From JAYRWN01 sp041917975 (lineage in GTDB: Bacteria > Bacteroidota > Bacteroidia > Chitinophagales > Saprospiraceae): DNA of 26,188 bases. Shown one piece after another: positions 1 to 8,003 of the stretch. Each line of letters opens with the position of its first letter. Position 1 is the first letter of the stretch. Below the pieces are notes generated by a model that was not told the origin of the DNA, made no database searches, and saw only the letters and a program-made list of their open reading frames with translations. A program made the translations under genes and the position numbers. Location: positions 1-26,188 of the forward strand of contig JAYRWN010000137.1 of NCBI GenBank assembly GCA_041917975.1, read 5' to 3'.

Positions 1-2483
1 CCGAATTCGGTCCACTTGGATTTATTTTGAATTAAGCCCGGCTTATCAAATCCAAAGCCGTAGTCAAAACCCAGCAGACCAAACATGGGTAGGAATACCC
101 TTAAGCCACCTCCGGCAGAACGGCGCAGATCGAAAGGATTGTAGTTTTTACCTCCGATCCAGGAATTACCTCCATCCAAAAAGGTCAACAAAAAGATGGT
201 CGAATTCTGTTGTAAAGAAAGCGGATAACGCAGTTCCAGCGAAAATTTGTTAAAAATATTACCACCGCCTAATCCATTGTTAGGTCCGATATCTTCCACT
301 TCATAACCTCTTAAGGCAATAATATCTCTCCCGGTGATACCAATAGTCTGATTGGACAAACCGTCTCCACCTAATTCATACCGCTCAAACGGAGATAAAC
401 CTACCGCTCGATTGTACGTGCCGAGAAATCCCATCTTGGCCGAAGCCTTGAAGACCAGTTTCTCGATTAACGATGCGTACCATTCGAAATCAATGCGCCA
501 CTTATGGTATTCCAACCATTTAAAACGCTCCTGGACACTTAGCTCACCATAATCCGTATTTCGGCGGAATAAGGAATACGGTGGAGTGAATTGACCAGCC
601 AAACTGATTCTCGCTCCGGACTTAGGATACGTGGGCTCATACACCGTGGACCGTGAAATGGTAGCTTTTAAACTAATGTTATTAAACGAACCATTGGATA
701 CTGCTGCTCCTTCGTAGACGAATCCGCCACCACTGCGCGCAGAATAATCTTCCAGACGAATATTTTCACCGGTGAGGGTAAGGTTGAACAAAAAATTGTC
801 ATCCGGCCAGCGCATGATGGAACCCAGACCGGCAAATAATCTGCCGATACCAAGCTTGCCGAAGTCGAACAAGGTCTGATCAAAAGAGGTATAATATCCA
901 CCTAAAGTAAAGTTGTTGGGTCTACGCCCCCCTAACCAGGGTTCCGAAAAAGAAAAATTATAGGATTGAAAGAATTTACTATTGGTTTGGGCACGGATAC
1001 TGAGTTTTTGCCCGTCCCCTTTAGGAAGAGGGTGCCAGGCTGCCCGGTTCTTAACATTCCGCAAAGAAAAGTTATTAAACTGAAAGCCCAGGGTTCCGAT
1101 TACCCCGCTATAACCACCCCACCCGGCAGAAAGCTCCAACTGGTCGGAAGGTCTTTCTTCTACCGTATAAGTGATGTCTACCGTAGCCCGTTCCTGATTG
1201 ACATCCGTGCCGATGTCTATTTTTTCGGGGTCGAAGAATCCTAGTCCAATAATGGTTCTTTGCGAGCGGATAATGTCCGATCGGCTGAACTTAGCGCCCG
1301 GTCGGGTGAATACCTCCCGGCGAATGACGTGCTCATGGGTGATGGTGTTACCTTTGACCAGGACTTTATCAATGGTGGCTTTCGGACCTTCATAGATGCG
1401 CATTTCAATGTCGATGGAGTCGTTATCCACCGCTACTTCGATGGGGTCGATGCGAAAGAACAAGTAGCCATCATCTAAATATAAAGAGCTGACATCCCGG
1501 CCATCCGGAGAATAGCTGATGCGCTGATCCAACAATTCTTTATTATAGACATCTCCTTTTTCTATGCCCAGATAAGTGCGCAGGGTTTTTTCGTCATGAA
1601 TGGTGTTTCCTTTCCAGGTGATGTGCCGGTAGAAATATTGTTTGCCCTCTTCCAGGTTAATTTTAATAAACAGTTTCCCTTCCTCATCGCGCCACACACT
1701 ATCGGTTATGATTTTGGCATCCCGGTAGCCGATGGTATTGTAGTAGTCGATCAAGGCTATTTTATCTTCATCCAGCTCCTTACGCACCAGCCTGGACTTG
1801 GCAAAAAGCTTAGACTTACGGTGGATTTTGTCCATTTTCCGCCGCAGTTTTTTATCCTTGACCGCATCATTACCGGCAAAAACGATGTCTTCTATTTTTA
1901 CCTTTTCTTTGCGATCAATATGGAAGGTGAGGTTTTTTGAATTGAGCTTAGGGTTATCATCCTCTTCAGTGATGGTGACATCCACATCCAGAAAACCCTT
2001 TTCGACAAAATATTTTTTAATCGTATTGACCGCATTCTGGCGGGTGTTGGTGGTGATCGAACTCCCTTTGATGAGGAAGGGTTTCAGGACTTCATTAAGG
2101 CTTTCGTGGGATGATTTACGGATGCCTACAAAATTCCACTTAGAAAGCCGGGGTCGCTCGGTGACCCGGATGGTTATAAATACCACCTGACCTTCTTCCC
2201 GGGTTTTGACCATGGAAATGGCGGTGAAAAGATTGAGTTTCCACAGTTTTGTAACCGCTTTGGAAAACTTTTCACTGGGGATAACGATCTTGTCACCTAC
2301 ACGCAAACCGCTGATACTCAGGATGGCATTTTCATCCGTGAAGTTAGCGCCTTCAATGGCTACACCTCCTATCTCATATTCTTTAGGTGTGTCATAATCT
2401 ACGGCTTGATGATCCTGGGCCGTCAGGTTTATCACCCAGCATACCCAGGCTATTGTAAGCAGACTTGTCGACCGAAGATTCAT
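1..2483 (-). CDS. bamA: Outer membrane protein assembly factor BamA (Omp85), C-terminus cut by window edge
   Basis: BamA is the beta-barrel core of the BAM complex, which folds and inserts outer-membrane proteins. The frame stays open from an ATG at 2483 to base 1 (827 codons). It begins with a signal peptide (residues 1 to about 22, ending LTAQ). A POTRA-rich region follows to about residue 440, with repeated G-N-x-x-x motifs such as FAGNDA, WKGNT and VKGNT. The barrel then starts near ERPSDQLELSAGWGGYSG. The barrel-closing loop motif L-R-G-Y is seen at residues 724-727 (around bases 303-314). The last visible residues include FDYGFGFD and KWTEFG, close to the usual C-terminal strand, so probably only some 10-30 residues are missing. 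The neighbour upstream is an unrelated epimerase-like gene rather than uppS, and a TACTTTTG element at 2517-2524 suggests its own promoter. Family assignment is very safe. Confidence 0.96.
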   Translation of the reverse strand, partial: MNLRSTSLLTIAWVCWVINLTAQDHQAVDYDTPKEYEIGGVAIEGANFTDENAILSISGLRVGDKIVIPSEKFSKAVTKLWKLNLFTAISMVKTREEGQVVFITIRVTERPRLSKWNFVGIRKSSHESLNEVLKPFLIKGSSITTNTRQNAVNTIKKYFVEKGFLDVDVTITEEDDNPKLNSKNLTFHIDRKEKVKIEDIVFAGNDAVKDKKLRRKMDKIHRKSKLFAKSRLVRKELDEDKIALIDYYNTIGYRDAKIITDSVWRDEEGKLFIKINLEEGKQYFYRHITWKGNTIHDEKTLRTYLGIEKGDVYNKELLDQRISYSPDGRDVSSLYLDDGYLFFRIDPIEVAVDNDSIDIEMRIYEGPKATIDKVLVKGNTITHEHVIRREVFTRPGAKFSRSDIIRSQRTIIGLGFFDPEKIDIGTDVNQERATVDITYTVEERPSDQLELSAGWGGYSGVIGTLGFQFNNFSLRNVKNRAAWHPLPKGDGQKLSIRAQTNSKFFQSYNFSFSEPWLGGRRPNNFTLGGYYTSFDQTLFDFGKLGIGRLFAGLGSIMRWPDDNFLFNLTLTGENIRLEDYSARSGGGFVYEGAAVSNGSFNNISLKATISRSTVYEPTYPKSGARISLAGQFTPPYSLFRRNTDYGELSVQERFKWLEYHKWRIDFEWYASLIEKLVFKASAKMGFLGTYNRAVGLSPFERYELGGDGLSNQTIGITGRDIIALRGYEVEDIGPNNGLGGGNIFNKFSLELRYPLSLQQNSTIFLLTFLDGGNSWIGGKNYNPFDLRRSAGGGLRVFLPMFGLLGFDYGFGFDKPGLIQNKSKWTEF

Positions 2484-2516
2484 CCTAATATTTTGAAAAT
2501 CATTCAAAAAACGATG

Positions 2517-2524
2517 CAAAAGTA
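2517..2524 (-). promoter_or_regulatory. Bacteroidota -7 promoter element for bamA
   Basis: The minus strand reads TACTTTTG, an exact match to the Bacteroidota -7 consensus TAnnTTTG. It lies 34 bases upstream of the bamA ATG, giving a short leader. No TTG -33 box is visible at the expected 17-23 base spacing. Confidence 0.5.
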
Positions 2525-2589
2525 GTATTCGTTACGTAATTTGACTATTATCGGTGACCTTAAAAATAATTTAACGTTTTAATGTGCAG

Positions 2590-3264
2590 CTATTTATTGC
2601 TGAAAGCATATGTTTTGGCTGCGGAGATGATATCCCGCCCTTCGAGAATAGGTTTAGGAAAACCATGTCTGGAAACCTGGATCATGGCCTGGCCGATTTC
2701 GGAAAGTTTGACAAAACTTTGGGGAAATAAAGCCCGCCCAATGGGGAAAAACCATAATACATATTTGTAAAAAGGCAGAACGTTTTTTAGCCCTTTGATA
2801 GGTTTGATAAACCCCGGGCGAAAGGCGAAGACCTGCTTAAAAGGCAGTTTAATTAGCGCGTTTTCAGTTTGGCCTTTGACACGGGCCCACCTTATACGAC
2901 CCAGTTCGCTGCTATCTGTTCCGGCCCCTGATACATAACAAAATGTCATAGCGGGGTTGGCTTCACGCAAGGTTTCTGCTACATGTAAAGTCAGCGTGTA
3001 GGTGTAACGGAAGTATTCAGCTTCAGATAAATTGATTGATGAAACACCAAGGCAGAAAAAACAGGCATCATAGCCGTGTAAATTTGCGGATATAGGGTTA
3101 AAATTTAGAAAATCCTGGTGGATTAGTTCTTCCAATTTGGGATGGTTTAGCCCTAAAGATTTTCGGGTGATGATTAATACTTTTTCTATACCCTCGTCCT
3201 GCAGGCAGGTGTGTAACACGCCCTCACCCACCATACCGGTTGCGCCAGTGATGATAACACGCAT
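2590..3264 (-). CDS. Atypical SDR / NAD(P)-dependent epimerase-like protein
   Basis: A 224-residue single-domain Rossmann protein. It opens with a beta strand and the glycine-rich dinucleotide motif TGATGMVG (residues 6-13). It has the size and layout of atypical SDR proteins of the NAD(P)-binding or epimerase type, roughly the TIP30/HTATIP2-like group. The strand ending YVSGAG (about 110-115) sits where the catalytic Ser lies in the family. The motif that is normally YxxxK reads W126-A-R-V-K130, so the Lys is kept but the Tyr is Trp. FRPGFIKP (about 148-155) is a typical post-catalytic loop. Substrate is unknown and the cytoplasm is expected. It lies upstream of bamA on the same strand with a 106-base gap. 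The ATG at 3264 starts directly on the Rossmann strand, so the start is well supported. Fold is confident; function is not. Confidence 0.85.
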   Translation of the reverse strand: MRVIITGATGMVGEGVLHTCLQDEGIEKVLIITRKSLGLNHPKLEELIHQDFLNFNPISANLHGYDACFFCLGVSSINLSEAEYFRYTYTLTLHVAETLREANPAMTFCYVSGAGTDSSELGRIRWARVKGQTENALIKLPFKQVFAFRPGFIKPIKGLKNVLPFYKYVLWFFPIGRALFPQSFVKLSEIGQAMIQVSRHGFPKPILEGRDIISAAKTYAFSNK

Positions 3265-3393
3265 AGTTTCGGTTTGATGTGATCAAAATAGGGCATTATT
3301 TTGTACAAATGCAATGGAAACCCGATTAATCGTTTCCGAATTGGCGATTTATCTGCCTAGGTCTTATTACCTTTGTCTGGAGTTTTTTATATT

Positions 3394-4212
3394 ATGGATA
3401 CTCGGGAAACGGCACGAAAAGTAGCCATTGTTACCGGCGCCTCATCAGGCATTGGTGAAGCTTTAGCCTGGCAGCTGGCCAAGACGGGATACCATGTGGT
3501 ACTTGCAGCCAGGAATGAAGAAAAACTTCGCCGTATGGCCAAGGAATTGGTCACATTTGGCTGTGGGGCATGGGTAGTAAAAACCGATGTGAGTGTGGAA
3601 GAGGATTGTCGCCGGCTTGTTCATGAAACTATAGAGCAGTTTGGGCGCATTGATGTGCTTATTAATAACGCGGGAGTTTCTATGCGGGCCTTATTTAAGG
3701 ATGTTACCCTTGACGTGTTAAGGAAACTTATGGACGTTAACTTTTGGGGAACCGTATATTGTACGAAATATGCGTTGCCCTATTTATTGTCTAACAAAGG
3801 TTCTCTGGTGGGTATTTCATCCATCGCCGGCAGAAAAGGACTACCCGGTCGGTCTGGTTATGCGGCGTCAAAATTTGCTATGGAAGGCTTTATGCAAACT
3901 ATCCGCATCGAACATTTACCGGATGGTTTACATGTTATGGTGGTTTGCCCTGGATTTACCTCGTCCAATATTCGTTTCACTGCATTAAATGCGGCAGGAG
4001 AAGCACAAGCCGAAAGTCCCCGCGATGAAAGTAAAATGATGTCTCCCGAAGCTGTAGCTTATGAAATTGTAGAAGCGCTGCAGCAGCGCAAACGCGATCT
4101 GGTGTTGACCCGTTTGGGCAAATTGACCGTGTGGTTGAATAAGTTTTTTCCAGTCTGGGCGGATCGTCAGGTATTTAAAGTGATGGCGAAGGAGCCCAAA
4201 TCTCCGATTTAA
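3394..4212 (+). CDS. Classical short-chain dehydrogenase/reductase
   Basis: A 272-residue SDR oxidoreductase with every classical hallmark: TGASSGIG cofactor loop (residues 14-21), NNAG (91-94), catalytic Ser in the ISSIAG strand (142/143), and Y156-x-x-x-K160. A PGF segment follows, as in family members. It should be an NAD(P)H-dependent carbonyl reductase or alcohol dehydrogenase; the substrate cannot be read from the sequence. The frame also permits a TTG start at 3373, but the ATG at 3394 places the Rossmann strand at the usual distance from the N-terminus, so I prefer it. deoC follows after 34 bases on the same strand, so the two may be co-transcribed. The epimerase-like gene is divergent on the left. 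Confidence 0.9.
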   Translation: MDTRETARKVAIVTGASSGIGEALAWQLAKTGYHVVLAARNEEKLRRMAKELVTFGCGAWVVKTDVSVEEDCRRLVHETIEQFGRIDVLINNAGVSMRALFKDVTLDVLRKLMDVNFWGTVYCTKYALPYLLSNKGSLVGISSIAGRKGLPGRSGYAASKFAMEGFMQTIRIEHLPDGLHVMVVCPGFTSSNIRFTALNAAGEAQAESPRDESKMMSPEAVAYEIVEALQQRKRDLVLTRLGKLTVWLNKFFPVWADRQVFKVMAKEPKSPI

Positions 4213-4246
4213 TCAAAATATATTTTCAATTTATAAAAATCAATAA

Positions 4247-4930
4247 ATGTATACAGTAAGATATAGTGACATAGCCAACATGATCGACCATTCGTTGCTC
4301 AAACCCAATCTTACGGATCAAGACATTAAGACCGGGTGTGGCATTGCTGCTGAGTGGGGTGCGGCTTCTGTGTGTGTACGGCCGAGTGATGTTATTCTTG
4401 CCGAAAAACTCCTGCGTCATGAACCGGTGGTGGTATCTACGGTTATTGGTTTTCCACATGGCGCCCATACGACGGAAATAAAGCTGGCCGAATGCCGCCA
4501 AGCAATAGATCAGGGTGCCAAGGAACTGGATGCCGTGATAAACATTGGTAAAATGAAAAGCGGTGATCAGAATTACGTGGAGGATGAATTACACAAAATG
4601 ACAGCATTTATTCATGCTCAGGATGTGAAGATCAAGGTTATCTTCGAAAATTGTTATCTGACTAAAGAAGAAATAATAGCGCTTTGCGAAATGTGTAACC
4701 GCTGTGGGGCGGATTGGGTCAAAACGTCTACTGGTTATGGCACTAGCGGAGCTACCGAAGATGACATTATTCTGATGCGTCAACACGCCTTGCCAGCCAT
4801 TCAGGTCAAAGCAGCTGGGGGAGTACGTACGCTTGAAAAGGCCATCATTATGAAAACACTTGGCTGCACGCGTATTGGAGCTACAGCCACCGTGGATATC
4901 CTCACGCCTTTACTGGACACCCGGAGTTAA
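4247..4930 (+). CDS. deoC: Deoxyribose-phosphate aldolase
   Basis: DeoC reversibly cleaves 2-deoxy-D-ribose 5-phosphate to glyceraldehyde 3-phosphate and acetaldehyde, in deoxynucleoside catabolism in the cytoplasm. The 227-residue length is normal for the short bacterial form. Key parts are visible: IDHSLLKP near the N-terminus, IGFPHGAHTTEIK (67-79), catalytic Asp95 in ELDAVINIG, Schiff-base Lys159 in ADWVKTSTGYG, and the proton-relay Lys188 in VKAAGGVRT. The start is the ATG at 4247 behind an A/T-rich leader without Shine-Dalgarno. It sits 34 bases after an SDR gene. Its TAA abuts the TAA of the convergent SDR gene with no base between them (4930/4931). Confidence 0.96.
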   Translation: MYTVRYSDIANMIDHSLLKPNLTDQDIKTGCGIAAEWGAASVCVRPSDVILAEKLLRHEPVVVSTVIGFPHGAHTTEIKLAECRQAIDQGAKELDAVINIGKMKSGDQNYVEDELHKMTAFIHAQDVKIKVIFENCYLTKEEIIALCEMCNRCGADWVKTSTGYGTSGATEDDIILMRQHALPAIQVKAAGGVRTLEKAIIMKTLGCTRIGATATVDILTPLLDTRS

Positions 4931-5722
4931 TTACAATGTTTTCGTGCGACCGCCATCCACAGGCAGATTGATGCCGGTGATGTACGAGGCTGCTGGTGAG
5001 GCTAAAAAACCCACCGCCTGGCCTAGTTCTTCTGCCCGACCAAACCGCCCCATAGGGATCTCAGAAATCATGGCTCTTTCAACGTCCTGGATGGTTGTAC
5101 CGGTTGCTTGAGCTTTATTTTGGATGAGGCTATTTAACCGGTCTGTCCTGGTCATACCAGGAAGAACGTTATTGACAGTAATGTTGTCGGCTGCTAATTC
5201 GTTGGACAAGCTCTTTGCCCAACTAGCCATAGCCCCGCGAATGGTGTTGGAAACGCCCAATCCAGGGATAGGAGTTTTTACTGAAACGGAAATAATGTTG
5301 ATAATGCGGCCATAATTGGCATGCCGCATACCCGGCACAACGGCTTGAACCAATAGTTGACCACATAAGATATGTTGTCTGAAAGCTAATTCGAAAGCCT
5401 CGGGAGCGGCGTGCAGTGTGTCACCGCTGGGAGGGCCGCCGGTGTTATTGATTAAAATATGGATGATATTTTTTATTCCAAGCAGGGTAATAATTTTGCG
5501 ATGTACATCGGCCGGGTCGGCAAAATCAGCCACCAGATAATCGTGATTCTGACCGGCATGGCGCGGTAGTTTTTGCAACAAATCCACCATCAACTCTTCT
5601 GAGCGCGACACTAAAGTTACCGAGGCACCTAAATGTGCTAAAACTTGCGCGCTGGCCCAACCCAAACCTTTTGACCCGCCACCCACTAAAGCATTTTTTC
5701 CGCTTAATGATAAATCCATCAT
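4931..5722 (-). CDS. FabG-like SDR with degenerate catalytic site
   Basis: A 263-residue SDR-fold protein resembling 3-oxoacyl-ACP reductase. The cofactor loop reads GGGSKGLG (residues 14-21) rather than TGxxxGIG, and NNAG is replaced by NNTGGPPSG (92-100). The catalytic-strand Ser145 is kept. In classical SDRs the Tyr lies 13 residues after this Ser and the Lys four further on; here those positions are Ser158 and Arg162, so both the general base and the Lys are lost. The C-terminal segment GINLPVDGGRTKTL is typical of FabG-like proteins. Conserved-domain resources list a BKR_3-type SDR subgroup said to depart from both motifs, and this looks like a member. Whether it reduces anything is open. 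It is tail-to-tail with deoC and divergent from lpxH. Fold confident, activity uncertain. Confidence 0.88.
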   Translation of the reverse strand: MMDLSLSGKNALVGGGSKGLGWASAQVLAHLGASVTLVSRSEELMVDLLQKLPRHAGQNHDYLVADFADPADVHRKIITLLGIKNIIHILINNTGGPPSGDTLHAAPEAFELAFRQHILCGQLLVQAVVPGMRHANYGRIINIISVSVKTPIPGLGVSNTIRGAMASWAKSLSNELAADNITVNNVLPGMTRTDRLNSLIQNKAQATGTTIQDVERAMISEIPMGRFGRAEELGQAVGFLASPAASYITGINLPVDGGRTKTL

Positions 5723-5817
5723 TGGCTGTAGTTTTGAAACTTAAATTTGACTTTTATGTGAAGATAATCCTAATTATGCTGACGATTTTTTAATACCCTT
5801 CAGGAACAGATAAAATC

Positions 5818-5825
5818 TATTTTTG
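5818..5825 (+). promoter_or_regulatory. Bacteroidota -7 promoter element for lpxH
   Basis: TATTTTTG matches TAnnTTTG exactly and ends 19 bases before the lpxH ATG, so the transcript would have a very short leader. No clear -33 TTG box at the expected spacing. Confidence 0.45.
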
Positions 5826-5844
5826 TGCTTACATGTAAATTTAT

Positions 5845-6612
5845 ATGGCCGGCACTAAAGTGTTCTTTGCTTCGGACTTTCACTTAGGCGCTCCTGATCG
5901 GGAAAGCAGCAAAGAGCGTGAAAAAATAATTTTACGATGGTTGGATCACATCGCCCCGGAGGCTAATCGCATTTATCTGGTGGGAGATTTATTTGATTTT
6001 TGGTTTGAATACCGTTCTGTCGTACCTCGTGGGTTTGTCCGATTTTTAGGTAAGTTGGCTGAATTGCGTGATGGTGGTATTGACCTACAGGTATTCAGCG
6101 GTAATCATGATATGTGGTTAAAAAAATATTTCCCTGAGGAATTAGGAATTCCAGTATATCATCAGCCAATCACCACGCGTATCGGCATGCACACATTTTT
6201 CATCGGCCATGGCGATGGTCTTGGCCCTGGTGACCACGGATATAAATTCATAAAACACGTTTTTGCCAATCCGGTCTGCCAATGGTTGTTTGCCCGGTTA
6301 CACCCCAATTTTGCATTTTTTTTAGCCGATTTCTGGTCTTCAAAAAGTCGGTCTCACCGCGATGATGTGGAGTTTTTAGGTAGGGACAAAGAGTGGTTAA
6401 TTAGCTACTGTGAATCTATTTTGCAGACTAATCCAGCCGATTTTTATCTATTCGGCCACCGACATCTGCCTATTGATTTTCTGTTGAGCAACGGACGTAG
6501 TCGTTACCTCAATCTAGGGGATTGGATCAATTACCGAAGCTATGCAGAATATGATGGACAGGAATTGACCGTTCAATTTTATGGGCAAACCCGCGGAGTT
6601 ATCCATGGTTAA
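5845..6612 (+). CDS. lpxH: UDP-2,3-diacylglucosamine diphosphatase (LpxH-type)
   Basis: LpxH hydrolyses UDP-2,3-diacylglucosamine to lipid X and UMP at the inner face of the cytoplasmic membrane, an early step of lipid A synthesis. The 255-residue protein has the full calcineurin-like metallophosphoesterase set: D11-F-H13 (DFHLG), GDLFD with D48, GNHD with N87/H88, GHGDG with H122, and GHRH (204-207). The FDFW signature after the second motif and the aromatic-rich middle region (about 140-170) fit LpxH-like enzymes better than general phosphatases. The ATG at 5845 is three codons before the first core strand. It runs convergently into frr with an 11-base gap. Together with bamA and the KdsD-like isomerase it points to an LPS-bearing outer membrane. 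Confidence 0.92.
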   Translation: MAGTKVFFASDFHLGAPDRESSKEREKIILRWLDHIAPEANRIYLVGDLFDFWFEYRSVVPRGFVRFLGKLAELRDGGIDLQVFSGNHDMWLKKYFPEELGIPVYHQPITTRIGMHTFFIGHGDGLGPGDHGYKFIKHVFANPVCQWLFARLHPNFAFFLADFWSSKSRSHRDDVEFLGRDKEWLISYCESILQTNPADFYLFGHRHLPIDFLLSNGRSRYLNLGDWINYRSYAEYDGQELTVQFYGQTRGVIHG

Positions 6613-6623
6613 GAGCTTGCGTC

Positions 6624-7187
6624 TTAGATGGTCATGATGTCTTTTTCTTTGGCCTCCACCAATTTATTGATCTTCTCGCCATAATCGTTGATTAAGTCCT
6701 GGATTTTACTTTCCAGTTTTTTTCCAGCATCTTCGGATAGACCATCTTTTACCGATTTTTTGATAAGGTCCAAGGCTTTATGGCGCTCGCTGCGCAGACC
6801 CACCTTAGTATCCTCGCCTAAGCCTTTCGCATGTTTTACATATTCTTTGCGTCTTTCTTCCGTAAGAGGTGGAATGGATAAGCGGATGATTTCGCCATCA
6901 TTTTGAGGTGTAAGACCAATGTTGGCGGCAAAGATGGCGTGCTCAATGGCCGAGATAGCCGACCTGTCCCACGGTTGAATGGTAATCGTGCGTGAGTCCC
7001 CAAGTCCAATATTTGCTATCTGGGCTATTGGCATCTGCCCACCGTAATATTCTACTATTATACCTTCCAGCATGCCTGTGGATGCCTTACCTGTGCGCAC
7101 TTTACCCAGCTCTTTTTTTAAATGTTCCAGGCTGCGGTCAAAATGATCATGGATTTCGTGAAGGACGGTATCAATATTTATATACAT
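6624..7187 (-). CDS. frr: Ribosome recycling factor
   Basis: RRF works with EF-G to split post-termination 70S ribosomes. The 187-residue length is normal. Family markers include the N-terminal helix with LGKVRTGKAS (about 27-36), the domain II segment VEYYGGQMPIAQIANIG, TITIQPWD, and the C-terminal helices with LTEERRKEYVKHAKGLGED. The gene is not next to pyrH or tsf, its common partners in other bacteria. Upstream on the same strand is the Zn peptidase, separated by a hairpin likely to be a terminator (7224-7248). Downstream it meets lpxH tail-to-tail with 11 bases between them. The ATG at 7187 has no Shine-Dalgarno. Confidence 0.97.
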   Translation of the reverse strand: MYINIDTVLHEIHDHFDRSLEHLKKELGKVRTGKASTGMLEGIIVEYYGGQMPIAQIANIGLGDSRTITIQPWDRSAISAIEHAIFAANIGLTPQNDGEIIRLSIPPLTEERRKEYVKHAKGLGEDTKVGLRSERHKALDLIKKSVKDGLSEDAGKKLESKIQDLINDYGEKINKLVEAKEKDIMTI

Positions 7188-7223
7188 AGCTAGTGCATTT
7201 TATGAAACAGTAAAAATAGTAAA

Positions 7224-7248
7224 GGCCGGCTTAATAGAAAAGCCGACC
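7224..7248 (-). terminator. Probable intrinsic terminator after the Zn peptidase gene
   Basis: On the minus strand a 9-base stem (GGTCGGCTT / AAGCCGGCC, 7-base loop) is followed by a T-rich run (TTTACTATTTTT). One stem position is a U.G wobble in minus-strand RNA but a C.A mismatch in plus-strand RNA, so the hairpin suits the minus transcript. It lies between the Zn peptidase stop and the frr start. Confidence 0.6.
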
Positions 7249-7271
7249 TGTAATGTATCTTTAATAGTGGT

Positions 7272-7964
7272 TTAATCGTTAGAGCTTCCCGCAAATCTCA
7301 ATACAAAATACAATAAAGTAACCAGAGCACCTAATGCCGCGACCACATAGGTCATGGCGGCCCATTTTAAGGCATCTTTAGCACCGTAATATTCATGATC
7401 ACTGGCCGCTACCTGACTTTTATCCAGCCACACCAAGGCGCGCTTAGACGCGTCAAATTCTACTGGCAGGGTTACTAAAGAAAATAACGTCGTAAAGGCC
7501 AACGCACCGATGAAAATCATCATAAATACGGAACTACCGGTAGTGGCGATTCCGCCTAAGGCAAAGATGAACAACCACTGCTGAGCCATGTTGGCAAAGT
7601 TAACGACCGGCACCAAATTGGACCGCAAGTTTAACCAGGCATAAGCGGTGTTATGTTGAACGGCATGGCCACATTCATGGGCAGCGACTGCTGCCGCAGC
7701 TACATGACGACCGTGATAAACATCTGGACTCAACGTGACCGTTTTGTTGGCAGGATTATAATGATCTGATAAAAAACCTTGCCCTTCCCTAACCTGGACA
7801 TCATGGATGCCGTAGTCCCTTAACATTTTTTGTGCAATCTCACCTCCACTCAATCCAGTGGAGGTTGGTACCAGGCTATAGGTTTTGAATTTTCCTTTTA
7901 GGCGTGAACTCATTACAAAACCTAAAATAGCGAAGACCCCGAGAATTAAATAATAACCAATCAT
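7272..7964 (-). CDS. Membrane zinc metallopeptidase (YugP-like, Zn_peptidase_2)
   Basis: A 230-residue integral membrane protein with the zincin motif HECGHAVQH at residues 96-104 (H96, E97 and H100). Hydrophobic segments lie at about 2-20, 115-140, 142-165 and 203-223. The PVEFDASKRA segment (about 167-176) after the third hydrophobic stretch is shared by the YugP-like family and may give a third metal ligand; that is inference. The family is annotated as neutral zinc metallopeptidase of unknown substrate, presumably acting at the membrane. The ATG at 7964 begins the first hydrophobic segment. It lies 39 bases after serS on the same strand, so they may be co-transcribed. A terminator-like hairpin follows. 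Confidence 0.9.
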   Translation of the reverse strand: MIGYYLILGVFAILGFVMSSRLKGKFKTYSLVPTSTGLSGGEIAQKMLRDYGIHDVQVREGQGFLSDHYNPANKTVTLSPDVYHGRHVAAAAVAAHECGHAVQHNTAYAWLNLRSNLVPVVNFANMAQQWLFIFALGGIATTGSSVFMMIFIGALAFTTLFSLVTLPVEFDASKRALVWLDKSQVAASDHEYYGAKDALKWAAMTYVVAALGALVTLLYFVLRFAGSSND

Positions 7965-8003
7965 AGTTCTATTTTAAATTTTTATTTGATTACAACAACA
8001 AAC

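Noticed and set aside
966..2397. Plus-strand frames of 60-130 codons inside 1-2483
   Set aside because: The minus strand is continuously open and encodes a clear BamA; the plus frames are shadows.
3373..3393. TTG start for the classical SDR
   Set aside because: The ATG at 3394 fits the family; the extra residues lie in the leader and resemble no conserved extension.
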